Shown: piece by piece, positions 52,600 through 64,000 of the stretch
Layout: the number at the start of each line of letters is the position of its first letter
Numbering within the stretch: the first letter of the stretch is position 1
DNA from: Epiperipatus broadwayi
Lineage: Eukaryota; Onychophora; Udeonychophora; Euonychophora; Peripatidae
Length of the DNA: 64,000 nt
NCBI GenBank assembly: GCA_028023455.1
Contig: JAQFVV010006454.1
Span: forward strand, 464,001 to 528,000
Reading direction: 5' to 3'
Position numbers and translations under genes: made by a program
Notes under the pieces: model-generated
Seen by the model: only the letters and a program-made list of their open reading frames with translations
What the model was told of the DNA's origin: nothing
Databases searched by the model: none

Positions 52600-53735
52600 C
52601 TAAGGTTTTATAATATTTGGTTTTTGTGATAGTAATTTGTCATTGCCTACCATTAACATTCTTTCACTATTTGGATATATATCATATACTTTAATATATT
52701 ACTTTAAATCATTAAAAAGTTTATTTTTATGAATACGTAAATATATTTTATACGGAAAAAAATGTTGGGAAATTTTTAATGTTTTTGTCAATATGAAAAC
52801 TTCGATTGTTCAGTAAGTAAAAGTTTGTTTTTTAACGTCATTTTCTATACTTAAGAACTATTAATGTAATAGACATTAAAATTTATCAATTTATTCTAAG
52901 CTAAAATTATATATCCTGTTTGCTTTTAGCTATACATTGTTAAGCTACTTAATTTTTTTTTTTTTAAAATTAAATAATTTGAAAAGAAAAAGGAAGTAAA
53001 ATGTAGGTTAATATTTTGCCAGTGTTTTGACGTCGTCAACCATTTGCTTTTAAAATATACTAATAATTACTCTTAATTACTTAAATTAAATATAGCTAAA
53101 AAAAAAAAAAGGTAAATTAATTAATATATAAATTTAGATAATAGCTTATAGATTAGTCAAGACAAAAAAAAAAACTAATTTATTTAATAAAAATCTTAGA
53201 ACAATAAGAAAATTTTATTTTATAACCTAAAGATATAGAAAAAAAGAGTAACAATATATTCAATCCATATATCTATAAATAATAGTATCTTTATTTTATT
53301 TCTAAGTATTTCAATATTTTTCTCCTAAATATCAGACCTGAATTACCTTGATTGATACTAAAGATTTTGCTTGTGCTATATCTTTTCTATCCAGAATTGA
53401 TTTGAAAATATGTGACTTAAACACACAACACACAACTTCTCATCCAACGTAACTGCATATACATTGTTTTTGTGAAGCATAATTATGTAACCGATTCATA
53501 ATAATTGATATATTTATTTCTTCTAATAAAATTATTTGTTGGTTTATATAATAAGATTTGTAGCTGAATTATGACTTGATATTTTTTTTGAAATAGAAAA
53601 AAATGAAAAGAAACCTAATACATTCTATCTTTTTAAGAATATGATGAATAATGTAATAAAATAAAATTAGCTAATAAAAACAAATATAGTGAATATTTGA
53701 TTTCCAAGCATTGACATCAATTTGTCTTTAGTCAT
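52600..53735. other. Non-coding stretch
   Basis: A/T-rich with several poly-A runs, no feature supported. Confidence 0.5.
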
Positions 53736-53739
53736 TTAA

Positions 53740-54685
53740 AGTTGTAAATATTAATTCTTGTTAAGCGCAATGTCAGCACATAATATTTATATAAGGCTAT
53801 CACCTTAGTACATAGCCTCTACAAATCTTAACACAAGAGTCGACTTTATAAAAATAAAAGCGGCCACACTCTTATCTTCAACCTATTTTTTTAATTATGT
53901 ATGCAAATCTAAAGCATTTTAATTTGGGAGCATGAAGCTAATAAATTCTTCACTGATTGAGTCCATTATTTCTGTTACACATTAACGTTCGCGAAATCTT
54001 TAGATTTACAATGAGTCAATATTCAGATCTTAAATTTAAAAATGTTTTAAATCAATTTAAAGTTGTAAATATTAACCCATGTTAAGCCAATGTCAGCATG
54101 TAATATTTAGTAACAGAAATAGTGGAATTAATCAGGGAAGAATTTATTAGCTTCATGCTCCCAAAGCAAAATGCTTTAGATTTGCTTGTATAATTAGAAA
54201 AATAGGTTGAAGATAATAATGTGGCCGCTCTTAACTTTATAAAGTCGAATTTTGTGTTAAGATTTGTAGAGGCATCTCTTGTAATGAAATTAAGCACACA
54301 AAACACATGTATTAAAGTTATAGTCTTACATAAATATTACATGTTGACATTGGCTTAACAAGAATTAATATTTACAACTTTAAATTGATTTTAAATATTT
54401 CTAAACTTAAGATTTGAATATTGACTCGTTGTAAATCAAAAGATTTCGCTAATGTTAGAGCAGAAATAGTGGACTTAAACAGTGAAGAATTTATTAGCTT
54501 CATGCTCCCAAATCAAAATGCTTTAGATTTGTCTATATAATTAAAAAAAAATGGGTTGAAGATAAAAGTGCCACCATTCTTATCTTTATAAATTTGAATC
54601 TTGCATTAGGATTTGTAATAGTCTCTCTTGTAATAAAATTAAGCACACAATGTGCATGTACTAAGGTTTATAGCTTTAGTCATTA
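53740..54685. mobile_element. Compound repeat: three modules in inverted and direct order
   Basis: A module marked by GAAGAATTTATTAGCTTCAT, CAAAATGCTTTAGATTTG and AAGATTTGTAGAGG-like words occurs inverted at about 53,740-54,110, direct at about 54,110-54,320, and direct again at about 54,465-54,680. TTAATATTTACAACTTTAAA-type linkers sit between them (inverse at 54,058-54,077 and direct at 54,364-54,383). No transposase frame. Probably a foldback family that inserted into itself. Confidence 0.75.
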
Positions 54686-55136
54686 TAATTTTAAAATATT
54701 ATAAAGATACATTAATTATAATTTTAAAATATCATAGAGATAGATAAAGTAAATGCTATGATAATAACAAAGAAGAAAATATAATTAAAATGATTCCATT
54801 TTGCAGTATTCTGTTAAATAAAATGGATAAACTGGGGAGGGGTAGGCATAAGAATTTTACATTTTTGGAGCAAGGTCAAAGTATTGTTTTAGATCCAAAA
54901 ACAAAAGAATTTTTTTTATAATTCCAAAAAGTAATATATAAACAGTCGTAAAACTAATAATAATTTTAAGAGGAAGAGATATTATTTATATAAACATTCC
55001 AAGCAATAATTTTAAAAATCATAAACTATTTGTGGATCTCTGACATCAACAAAGGTAATTTAAAAAAATTGAATAATGTTGTGCTAAGGAAATCAACATC
55101 TTAATAAATCTTCTGTATAGCTAAAGTGCAAATTTT

Positions 55137-55251
<115 letters not shown>

Positions 55252-55559
55252 TAATGACGAAAAACAGTGATTTACTCATGAAAATCTATTGTTAATAAAA
55301 ATAACATTTAATATAATGTTACATTATTATTCAAAATTAATATAAAGTAATATTTAGATATTATTTGTATATCTTAAAATTGATATAATATTTAATAATA
55401 ACTTTTAAAATGTTTACATTAAGATTATTTTTCACAAAATAAGAACGGAAATATGAAAACAATACATAAATTAAAAGAAAATTTCCCGTGTTCTACGTTA
55501 AGGAAATAAATGTTGTATACTAATTGATAAAATGCATTTAAAAAATAAATAAATATTTA

Positions 55560-56330
55560 AAGAAAATCTACAAGCAATTGTTAGTTGAGGCGATGAATTG
55601 TCAAAAAGTATTAGATTAATAATGCTACAATAAATAAAATGTAGAAAAGAGATTAATAAATTAAGGTCTACATAGATCTATAAAGGAGTATAAAAACCTA
55701 ATCTATAATTGGGCAATAAAACAGATAATTCCAGGAAAGAGATAGCATAATAAAAATGTGGGGACAAAGAGGAGATACATAAAACAGTTATATGTAATTT
55801 ATTTACAATAGAATATAACATTTTAATGAAAAAGGTAAACTTTCAGAAATCAAATAATTACTAAATATAGATAAACAAAATATTAGTAAAGAAAGTAAAT
55901 GCATTAAAAAAATATGAAAGAAATGATAGACCTTTTTTATTTAATTGAAAAAAGGCATGCGGATAAAATATATAACAAAAAATATAGTTTTGAAAATAAT
56001 AACCAAGATAAACGTAGTAAAACACAGAGAGTTGACAAGAATTTACTTGAATTATTTAAAGTCATAAAAGAAGTAGAATTGAGTCAATTCGTTAAAATAT
56101 GCAACCTATAATGTATGCTCATAATTGGAGCCAGTGGATTTACTTTTAATAATTATATTTCCACTAAAAAAAAGTCTAATTTAAAAAAAGGCGAAAATTT
56201 TAGAATGTTTAATTTTATTTCACAAGAATCTTAGCTGGATTCTTAGAAATGAAAATGGATGAATTATAAATTCATTAGATGCATTTTTTTAAAGAGTAAT
56301 TTGAAATTTAAAAAAAATAGTGAGATGAGA
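55560..56330 (+). other. Possible decayed coding region of unknown type
   Basis: The plus strand is purine-rich and has a 65-codon piece (55,914-56,111) with charged sequence (EKRHADKIYNKK, KTQRVDKNLLELFKVIKEVE), and weak open pieces on both sides (NLIYNWAIKQI near 55,700). It looks like an eroded transposon protein, but no known motif is visible. Confidence 0.25.
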
Positions 56331-57200
56331 TATATTTGAAGTATTGAAAACCATTGTTAAACATATATATATATATTGTATCTGTCCTGATTATAGCTGT
56401 GTATCACAGAATAAAAAAATAAAGAAGTTTATTGATCTTATTTAATTTCATTTTACTTGACCTATGGATAATGGAGGTCTTAAAGTATAACTAGATAACC
56501 ATGACAACTTATCATTTTAAAATAATATCCTTATTTTCTATTAATATTAGCATCAAACCATAAATTGGTTGTTATCAATTTTAGGAAAAATATAAATAAG
56601 TGAAAGGATAAGTAAATACTGAAAAATAATTAGATAAATCATAGAATAAACTACTTGAATAAAATCTTATTATTAGTTATTACGTTTCCGTTTTTTTTTT
56701 TTATTACTTTCACAATAACAATTTACTTATTACAAAGAAAAACATTCATTTTATCTTATATATTTGTTTATTTATTGGAATATATTTTTAAAGTTATGTG
56801 TTAAATTTTTGTATAAAAAATGTATATTGATCAGAAGGTATTGGAAATATCCTGTAAATTCTTTATTCTTAGTTTTTTTAAAAAAAATCATATTGGAATT
56901 GTGAAACAAAAATTCTTACTGTATCCAATAATTCAAAGTCCTCATTTCATTTATTAATTGGAGGCAAATTTTATTAAACCCAAAGAGTTATCTTCGAGTT
57001 TAAATGAACATTAATGTCAGCAAAGATATGTTATAAATAGAAGTGGAACGCTTCATGTTGGGTCATGCAAATTTTATCATTGTTTAGTACCTTCAGCTTT
57101 AAAATATCAGTTTTATTTTTCTAAAGTGATTAATTTGTAAAACCATGGAAGAATAAAATTGTACCTGTTTCCCCATTCCATTGGTAAATTTTGTTGATGA
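56331..57200. other. Non-coding stretch
   Basis: A/T-rich with poly-T runs; no feature supported. Confidence 0.5.
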
Positions 57201-57208
57201 AATTCCAG

Positions 57209-57262
57209 GGGAAACAGCAGAATGTATTATTAAAAAAAACATCAATGTTTGTTGTATCACAA
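57209..57262 (+). other. Exon-like island
   Basis: 54 bp (18 codons) between ATTCCAG and a strong donor CAA|GTAAGTT. It is open in two frames. Frame 0 reads GKQQNVLLKKTSMFVVSQ, and another reads ETAECIIKKNINVCCIT, which extends upstream as VNFVDEIPG. The pyrimidine tract is only moderate. I do not recognise either peptide. Confidence 0.2.
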
Positions 57263-59245
57263 GTAAGTTATAATATATTTCATTGCTAAAATGTAGGTTT
57301 TCAACTATTTACTTGTAATTAATACAAACCCCATGATATGTATATGAATGTCATATATTTGATCAATGAATTTCACAATATTGATTAATTCAATTTCTAT
57401 ATGATACTAAGCAATTGAAATTTTATTTTATTGACTTGAAAAAAAAAGCTAGCATTTATTATTCATTTGGATGTAATTGAATTTTGTCCATGAAAGAATT
57501 TTCTTCATATATTATTACTAATAATAAAAAAATAAAATAAAACTAGTGATGTACAGATTTTGCATTAACCAAGTATCTAATACTTTAAGTGGTTGGATAT
57601 ATTGTATTCTTGAAATAAAAATACCAACATTTAAAAACAAAAAAATATTCTTTTTTTTTTTAATTTAAGATTTGAATATTCATATAGAAAGGCTTACATA
57701 CATTGGACTTTTATGTTGGTTTAATTATTTTAAAATTATATTAATGAATAAATGAAAATCAGTTTTCTTTGATCACATTTTTTTTATCATTGTATATTTC
57801 ATTTAAAGTCTAAGAAAATATTTGGAACCTCTCATTCAGTTTATATATAAAATTATTGTCATACAAGTCTTTTGGGTTTCATGTATATGTTTATTTATTA
57901 TTCATTATTTATTTTTATACAGTAATATATTATCAATTAATTATATATTAAATAGAAATAGTATTTGTACTTTTAACTGCCTATGACTTTAGTCATTGCA
58001 TACATAGTTTGTTTTTGTTTTTTTATTATTTTCATTACCATCATTATTAATTTTATTATAAATCAATAAATTTAGAGTTGATTGTAACCCATGAAATCTT
58101 CTAGTTTTTTTTGTTTTTAGTGTATAAGGCAATTTTGATATTTAAATCTTGATCTAAGATCAAACCGATATAGGTAAGTGAAGGATGGTTAAATTAATGT
58201 ACCTTTTAATATATGATTGTTAAGTTTAATAAGATTAAAATTCTATATTGCCATTATATTGAAATATGTGTCTGTTTATCTAAATTAATATAGAATGTAT
58301 AAATAATTTTATTAGTTCATGGTTAATTATTAAGAGCTTGCTTATCTTGTCCTGTTAATAAAATCTTAATAGATTTCATTCTGTCATAGTCAGAATGATC
58401 TGTTTTAATTATCTTTAAATTTCTTTGAGGTAGATCATAAATCTTCTTAATTACTGAATCTCAGTGTAAAATTATCTAATAGATTTACTGATAATGAGTT
58501 ATTGTAGAGTTTTTCATTTTAATACATAAATTAAGCAATAATTGTATATTGATATAAATAAAAATATAGATAAATTATTAATATTATATGGCATTTTATT
58601 AAACTTAATGTGAAGCTAATTAATGGTTTTATCTTGTTAAACATAATATATATTATAGATTTATAAAGAGATCTCTAAATTTCATCATAACCATTTAGAA
58701 ACTCCTTTATTTTGGTAGGGAATATCATTGAATTTCAATGTAAATTTACATTACTATATGTAGTATTTGATTAGTATGAGTATATCAAAATTTAGTTATT
58801 TGTTGATTTGGATTTGATTTCATTCAATTATAAATTAAATAGATATCTTAGGCATATATCATTGTTGAGGACAATAATATATGATTTCAGTGCATATTGT
58901 AATTTATTTTGGGATAATAAATAGATTTGGTGATATCTGAAACCGACAATCTTGTTTGCTTTCTTTTGTTTTAAATGCTATCTAAATAAATTACATTTTA
59001 ATAAAAAATGGCATTAGTATTTTATTTTAGTGTAGTGGACAATCTAAATAATTATGTATTGGAAATATTGTTATTGCATAGTATGGCACATGACTGAGCT
59101 AAATGATTTTATAAATGTTATAATAGATTTACTATTTATTGATGCATGTTTTGCTCTGTTGTAAACAATATTTAAACCATAAGGACATTTCTTCATTGTC
59201 TTTTATTTTGTGTCAGTAATAGATGATTGTGTAAAAATCCTATAG
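57263..59245 (+). other. Intron-like stretch with a splice-site pair
   Basis: T-rich on the plus strand and free of recognisable transposons. At 58,121-58,173 a strong acceptor (TTTTTTTTGTTTTTAG) and a perfect donor (ATAG|GTAAGTG) enclose 53 bp with stops in all three frames. If spliced, this would be a non-coding or poison exon. Confidence 0.25.
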
Positions 59246-59368
59246 GGCAATTTCTTTTGTTTCATGACAAATGCTGAACAAACCAATGTAAAAGATAGTG
59301 GGATAGAAGATCCATTATTATTGTTACAAAATGGCCACACAATGCTGGTTGATAATAATCATATACAG
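59246..59368 (+). other. Exon-like island
   Basis: 123 bp (41 codons) open from TATAG| to CAG|GTGGTG, reading GNFFCFMTNAEQTNVKDSG and then IEDPLLLLQNGHTMLVDNN. A stop lies directly upstream in the same frame, so it would need the acceptor at 59,245. The peptide looks protein-like, but the donor is weak, and part of it contains the TGTTACAAAATGG word repeated nearby, so an LTR remnant is an alternative. Confidence 0.25.
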
Positions 59369-59545
59369 GTGGTGATTGTTACAAAATGCCATATCAATTT
59401 TGGGACTGTTACAAAATGGCACTCCATGTTTAGGTTAGATTTATATTATTGTGAATGATGTCTCAATTCTGAGATATATTAAAGTTTTTTTCTATTCTCA
59501 TTCCAAATACTAATTATTATCCTGTTACAAATGGTGACCAACAAT
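59317..59545 (+). repeat. Repeated TGTTACAAAATGG words, possible short LTR
   Basis: TGTTACAAAATGG, or a close variant, occurs four times between 59,317 and 59,540. The stretch from about 59,407 (TGTTACAAAATGGCACTCC) to CCTGTTACA (about 59,530) is followed by AATGGTGACCAACAATTGGG. A TGT...ACA unit followed by TGGTGACC resembles a short Gypsy LTR and primer-binding site. No internal coding region follows. Confidence 0.3.
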
Positions 59546-60164
59546 TGGGTTGTGTTTTCATTCAGATTCTATTAATCATTTCCCTGTGTCATCATTTTTA
59601 TTCCATTACAATATATATAATATTTTAATAAATATTTAATTGCAAATAGAAAATGAATGGAGTTATCCATTTATAATTATTTAAAATAATAGACAAAATT
59701 CACTGCATAATTTAAAAACTAAGTTAAAACCTAAACTTATATAACAACAAAGTTTTTGATATTATGTAACTCAGAATAAGGAAGTTACTTTCACTTTACA
59801 ATTACATATATTTAGAAGTTATGATTATTTATTTATTATTACAATTATTTAATTAGAAAGCTTTTTACTTAGGACAATAGACAATTTATAGATGAATGGT
59901 AATTCCAGATTATTTATGTTGTACATAAATTATAATAATAGACATATGTTACTCTATTATTTAGAACAATGTCAATGAACTAAGTTTAAATATCAACAAA
60001 GTGAAAAGATAGAGTCCTATTATACTATATTTTAGTTGATTTGACATTTAAATAGTTCATTGAGAAGTGCAATTATATCCATTTCATTCATTAACCTGAT
60101 TATTTATTATTTTATTTATGTACTTTATTTTTGATTTATTTTTGTTAATCTGCCATTTTTACAG

Positions 60165-60215
60165 CCATGTATAGTAATATTCAGACTACATTCAGTATCT
60201 CATACTGCTCCTAAG
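60165..60215 (+). other. Exon-like island
   Basis: 51 bp (17 codons) between a good acceptor (TGCCATTTTTACAG) and a good donor (AAG|GTATGT). Only frame 0 is open: PCIVIFRLHSVSHTAPK. Length and phase match the other plus-strand islands (all multiples of three, phase 0). The peptide is not recognised. Confidence 0.35.
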
Positions 60216-60965
60216 GTATGTATTTGTTTTATATAATTATCACTTCAAATTTATTTACAATAAATTTTAAAATAATGGTATAAAAAATTAAAAACATATA
60301 GCCATAAATTGCAAAAAATAATTTATTTATTTTTAACTAGATTCAGTTGACAACTATTTAATATACTGTTGATTGCTTTCATATGACATAGATATTGTTA
60401 CCATCTGTTACAATAAAATATCTTAAAGATAGAAAAGGGAACATTTTTTTTTTTTTTTGCAAAAGTCAATATAAATTTACAAATACTACTAAAACAGAAA
60501 AAATGGAAAGTCCAGTGTAAATTTACATTAAGCAACTAAATTCAAACTAATTTGATTTTTAAGCCAATACAGATCACATGATCACCATTTATTATGCTTG
60601 CTTGTTTTGCCTGTTTTAATTTGATTTTTGCATAATACAGATATATTTAAGAAAGTTATGAAATGGATATCTACTTAATATATATTTATAAGAAGATGAA
60701 GCATTAAAAAATTTATAATGATATGTAATACTTACTGCAGTTATTGAAGATTAATCCCAACATAAGTTTATTATTTATTGCTTTGTAGCCTATATTCATG
60801 CACTATCTGTATATTAAATGTCCAAGTCTCTAAGTTTGTAACAAATACTGGAGAAACATTTTTAAAACATTTTTTTAAATGAACATTTCATCCAATTGTA
60901 ATTTTATGATTAATTTTATCTACCACTAAACATCACATGATCACTATCTCATACTAGCACATAAT
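60216..60965. other. Non-coding stretch
   Basis: A/T-rich. GATCACATGATCACCATTTA at about 60,572 is a scrap of family F2. Confidence 0.4.
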
Positions 60966-60969
60966 TGTT

Positions 60970-61290
60970 ATTAAACAATTCAAAACAAAGCAAAACTCTC
61001 CATATAGTAGTGCCATCTTGTGCTAACAAGAGCAATCAGTGGATGCCAGAAGGCTTATGCATAAAATCCCTATCTAGTGCCTACTCATCCAATATCCCCA
61101 GACTAGCTTCTGGTTTGTGGCCTTCATCAGTGAGGAGCCTTGGATCTGAGAGCACTGCACCTAGATCTTAGGATCTAATGCAACCCTCCAGCACCCACCT
61201 TTTAACTCTATTTAACTACAAAACTTGTTAGCACAAGATGGCACTACTATATGGAGAGTTTTGCTTTGTTTTGAATTGTTTAATTAATTT
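60970..61290. mobile_element. Foldback family F2, complete-looking copy
   Basis: Near-perfect inverted ends of about 60 bp (60,970-61,030 and 61,228-61,290), containing CAAAACAAAGCAAAACTCTC, GCCATCTTGTGCTAACAAG and their inverses. The inner 200 bp matches the inverse of 46,340-46,530. A TA tract follows immediately. A non-autonomous DNA element with no coding capacity. Confidence 0.8.
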
Positions 61291-61294
61291 TATC

Positions 61295-61296
<2 letters not shown>

Positions 61297-61374
<78 letters not shown>
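61297..61374. repeat. (TA)n microsatellite
   Basis: About 78 bp of TA repeat with one interruption, directly beside the F2 element. Confidence 0.95.
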
Positions 61375-63600
61375 CTAAGTTTACTGATAATAAAATTTAC
61401 AATAATCATGTATAACAGATTTGGCATATTTGATGAACACATTTATGTTTTTACTTCCTTGATGTTAATCTTTTCTTGCATATCTAATGTATTTTTTTTT
61501 AACTTTGCATCTTATTTTGTAATATTTTGATTAATATCCCTATTTTGAAAAAAATACTGTTGATTTTTAAGTTAATTATCATTGCAAATAAAAATGTCAA
61601 ATGCTGATTACATATATGTGTAGGAGACGATGATTTGGATTAACTGATGAGTGATTAATCAGCACAAAATGCATATATTTGAAGATCATTTATCTTTTCC
61701 CATGTACATGGTCATGTGTATATCTTATATAAGATAGAATAGATGGCTGAAGGAAACTTAAAAGTCTATGTTCAAATCCCCTCTAATTTTGTCTAAGGTT
61801 CAGAATATATATTCTATTGATATTCAAAAGTTACAAATTTAAAAACAAAAGTTAATGAGTATTCTATATGAACAGCTTAAAATATTCATACAATCTTCTT
61901 TACAATTAGTAATTATTGCATTGCTAAAGAGAAAACAATAGTCACCTTCTTAATTATAGTAACATACTTGTTAAGAATCTGAAAATCTCATTCTATGTAA
62001 TAATAAATATTCATTAAAATTTAGTGACCAAATAGAAGAAATGATGCTAAACAAAATATTGTAAATTAGATTTTCATCATTTACCTTTTCTGACCTACAG
62101 CTATCATTTCATCAAAATTTTATATTATTTTTTATTCATGAGGCATATGGGCTTTTTCTATTATTTTGTCATTTATTGAAACTTACTTTAATATTTTCAA
62201 TTGTCCATCTTTTTTTGTCACTCTTATAATCATCTTTTATGCATATTTATTTCAGATCTTTAATCTATTGCAATGATAATGATATTTATAAGTTTTTTAT
62301 CCACATAATTTGCTTTTTCATCCTCCTTGCTACTCCAAACACACATCTCTCCTTTCATAATTGCATAGTTTGAAGTTTTTACACATATTTATCTTATTAT
62401 GATTATACACCTTTTTTAACTCAAGCTAACAACCAAGATATCTCCTGCTGCCTTGTAGGATAATATATTGATTTAGTAAACAATAATCTAATACAAAAAT
62501 ATTTTCTGACATTCTTTTTTTTCATTCATTTTAGTTAGTGGAGAGTCCAAATCTTCATGAGAATCTCATGTCATTGATAATTTTCTTATACTAACTATGA
62601 TATTTAGAATTGTATTCTTGTTCAACTACATATCTATCATTTAACTATTCCCACTGTAATTCTGATCCCAAATTCCTTTTTCATTTTTAGCGCAAGCCTT
62701 TAATAATTAAGAATACAATGACAGTAACAGGCTAAGTAGGCAAGCAGTTTTTAGTTGGAATTTATGCAAACATTAAATTTAGATATCAAGAACTATATGT
62801 TTATACCATTTTTATTTAGGGATCTCCCTGCCTACTACATAAGCAAAGAGGACTGGAAAATAAGATCTAAGATAGTCTGTTTTACACAGTCTAGTTAAGT
62901 GGTCATTTGTAAAAGATTAGATTATACATCACAGCAATAGAAAATTAATAATGTAGTGGTAAAGCAGAAAAAAATGGAGGCACTAAAAATAAGAATTATA
63001 AATTTAATTTGTCCAAATATAGGTACACACAGTATACAAACTTCATTTGATTGAAACTCTTTTAGAGCATAAGATAGAACAGAATTGGTGATTAAAAGAG
63101 CTATTAAAATTTTAGATGAATATAGGACACTTTTAGTGAAATGTATCATCAAGAGGAAAGAATATAACAGGTGTATAACTACAAGTTACACGCCTCAGTT
63201 AGTGAAAGGAGCATGCATGCTGCTGAATTGTCTATAAAAGTCTAATTTAGTATCTTCTATTTTTAGATTTCCTTGTTATGTCAATGAAAGGCTAACAATA
63301 TTAAACCGGCCTGATTATAAATCAGAGTTCAAATTCATATCATGTGAGCACCTATAAGCAAAGATTGTTGGACACATCATAAATTAATACAATCCAAGAT
63401 TAAAATGATAGGTGCATTAAAAGTAGAATTTTATTTCTATAATATTTACAAAAAGGTAATGTTTTTACATATACCTACTATATTTATTAAATTTCAACAA
63501 GAAATCTCTAAAATTGTAGATAAAAGTAAATATATTGTTTGAGATATTTTTTTTAAAAAAAATAATTATATTTGGTTTTCTGATAATAATCTTTTTTTTA
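61375..63600. other. Mostly non-coding stretch with tRNA-like scraps
   Basis: At about 61,742-61,790 GATGGCTGAAGG and GTTCAAATCCCC resemble tRNA A and B boxes, as in the 45-kb SINE-like pieces. At about 63,318-63,345 CTGATTATAAATCAG followed by GTTCAAATTC resembles an anticodon arm and B box. Neither folds into a tRNA. Nothing else supported. Confidence 0.3.
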
Positions 63601-63619
63601 GTATTTTTCTTAAAAGAAA

Positions 63620-64000
63620 AATGTGGAATTTTCTACTTATAAGAATAAGAAAAGAAATGTGGAAGTTCATAATAAATATGGTGATCTAAAGGTGGAAATT
63701 TAGCATTGACTAGAAGTCTTAAAAATGTTGTTGGAATATTGAAAAAAAGATTCAAGCTATATTTTTGATTAAATGAATGCAATATATGGATCTGATAATT
63801 CTATTAAACTCACAAATGATATTCTCTTATATGATGACACTGATATTTTGAAGATGTGGAAGGAATATTTTGAAATATCCATGTTTTCTACATGTTTAAA
63901 TTTGAACAAAGGAACCCAGCTTAGTGAAGTCAAAATAGGTCTTTGTAACTTAAAAAGTGGAAAAACTGTATTTTATGATGAAATAATTGGAGATATTTTT
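63620..64000 (+). pseudogene. LINE 5' RT region, cut by the window end
   Basis: The plus strand reads VEVHNKYGDL, then SIKLTNDILLYDDTDILKMW and KEYFEIS, then VKIGLCNLKSGKTVFYDEII. This is the stretch between endonuclease and reverse transcriptase in RTE-like LINEs (L-x-x-x-d-I-L-x-R-W-x-E-Y-F ... V-x-x-A-I-x-x-L-K-x-G-K-A-x-G-x-D-E-I). At least two stops occur upstream, and the last ~70 codons are open. The rest lies beyond the window. Confidence 0.7.

Overview
The window is animal nuclear DNA, very A+T-rich (I estimate about three quarters A+T), with no bacterial-style gene layout. It has long TA, TC and CA microsatellites, many foldback elements and decayed retrotransposons and a transposase, with no complete host gene visible. 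The families present (Penelope-like elements with a GIY-YIG domain, LINEs with a TGA-repeat 3' tail, a ZBED5/SCAND3-like hAT transposase, a Gypsy-like gag) fit an invertebrate. I cannot name the phylum from sequence alone.

Layout. 0-8.3 kb: a foldback element, a TA tract, unassigned DNA, and a truncated Penelope-like element (PLE) at 3.02-3.73 kb. 8.3-10 kb: a hAT transposase relic on the minus strand. 11.7-15.5 kb: several foldback elements and then the main feature, a 2.8-kb palindrome made of two head-to-head PLE copies, each with a 418-codon open frame carrying reverse transcriptase and GIY-YIG motifs. 17.4 kb: a LINE 3' end. 19.1-19.5 kb: a fresh tandem duplication. 20.3-24.7 kb: T-rich, mostly transposon-free DNA that looks intronic. 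24.8-25.45 kb: a 678-bp foldback. 29.8-30.6 kb: a possible LTR on the minus strand. 31.1-33.3 and 37.2-38.9 kb: an old direct duplication. Between its copies lie a foldback, a decayed gag gene (minus strand) and a tandem duplication. 39.0-41.6 kb: a LINE endonuclease relic and a second, older head-to-head PLE pair. 45-49 kb: tRNA-derived fragments and foldbacks. 49.3-51.0 kb: two LINE relics end to end. 52.4 kb: a perfect palindrome. 53.7-54.7 kb: a three-module repeat cluster. 56.3-60.9 kb: intron-like DNA with exon-like islands. 61 kb: a foldback. 63.6 kb to the end: the 5' part of another LINE.

The most interesting result is an RNA-structure signal just downstream of the PLE stop codons. 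Two diverged PLE lineages in this window (3.74 and 15.21 kb) share a three-way-junction fold in hammerhead ribozyme order, with compensatory base changes in all three helices and a non-canonical core. Together with the repeated head-to-head PLE arrangement, this is the best candidate for undescribed biology here. No working cellular gene, functional tRNA, rRNA or CRISPR array was found. A few short stretches on the plus strand between splice-like sites may be exons of a host gene with very long introns.
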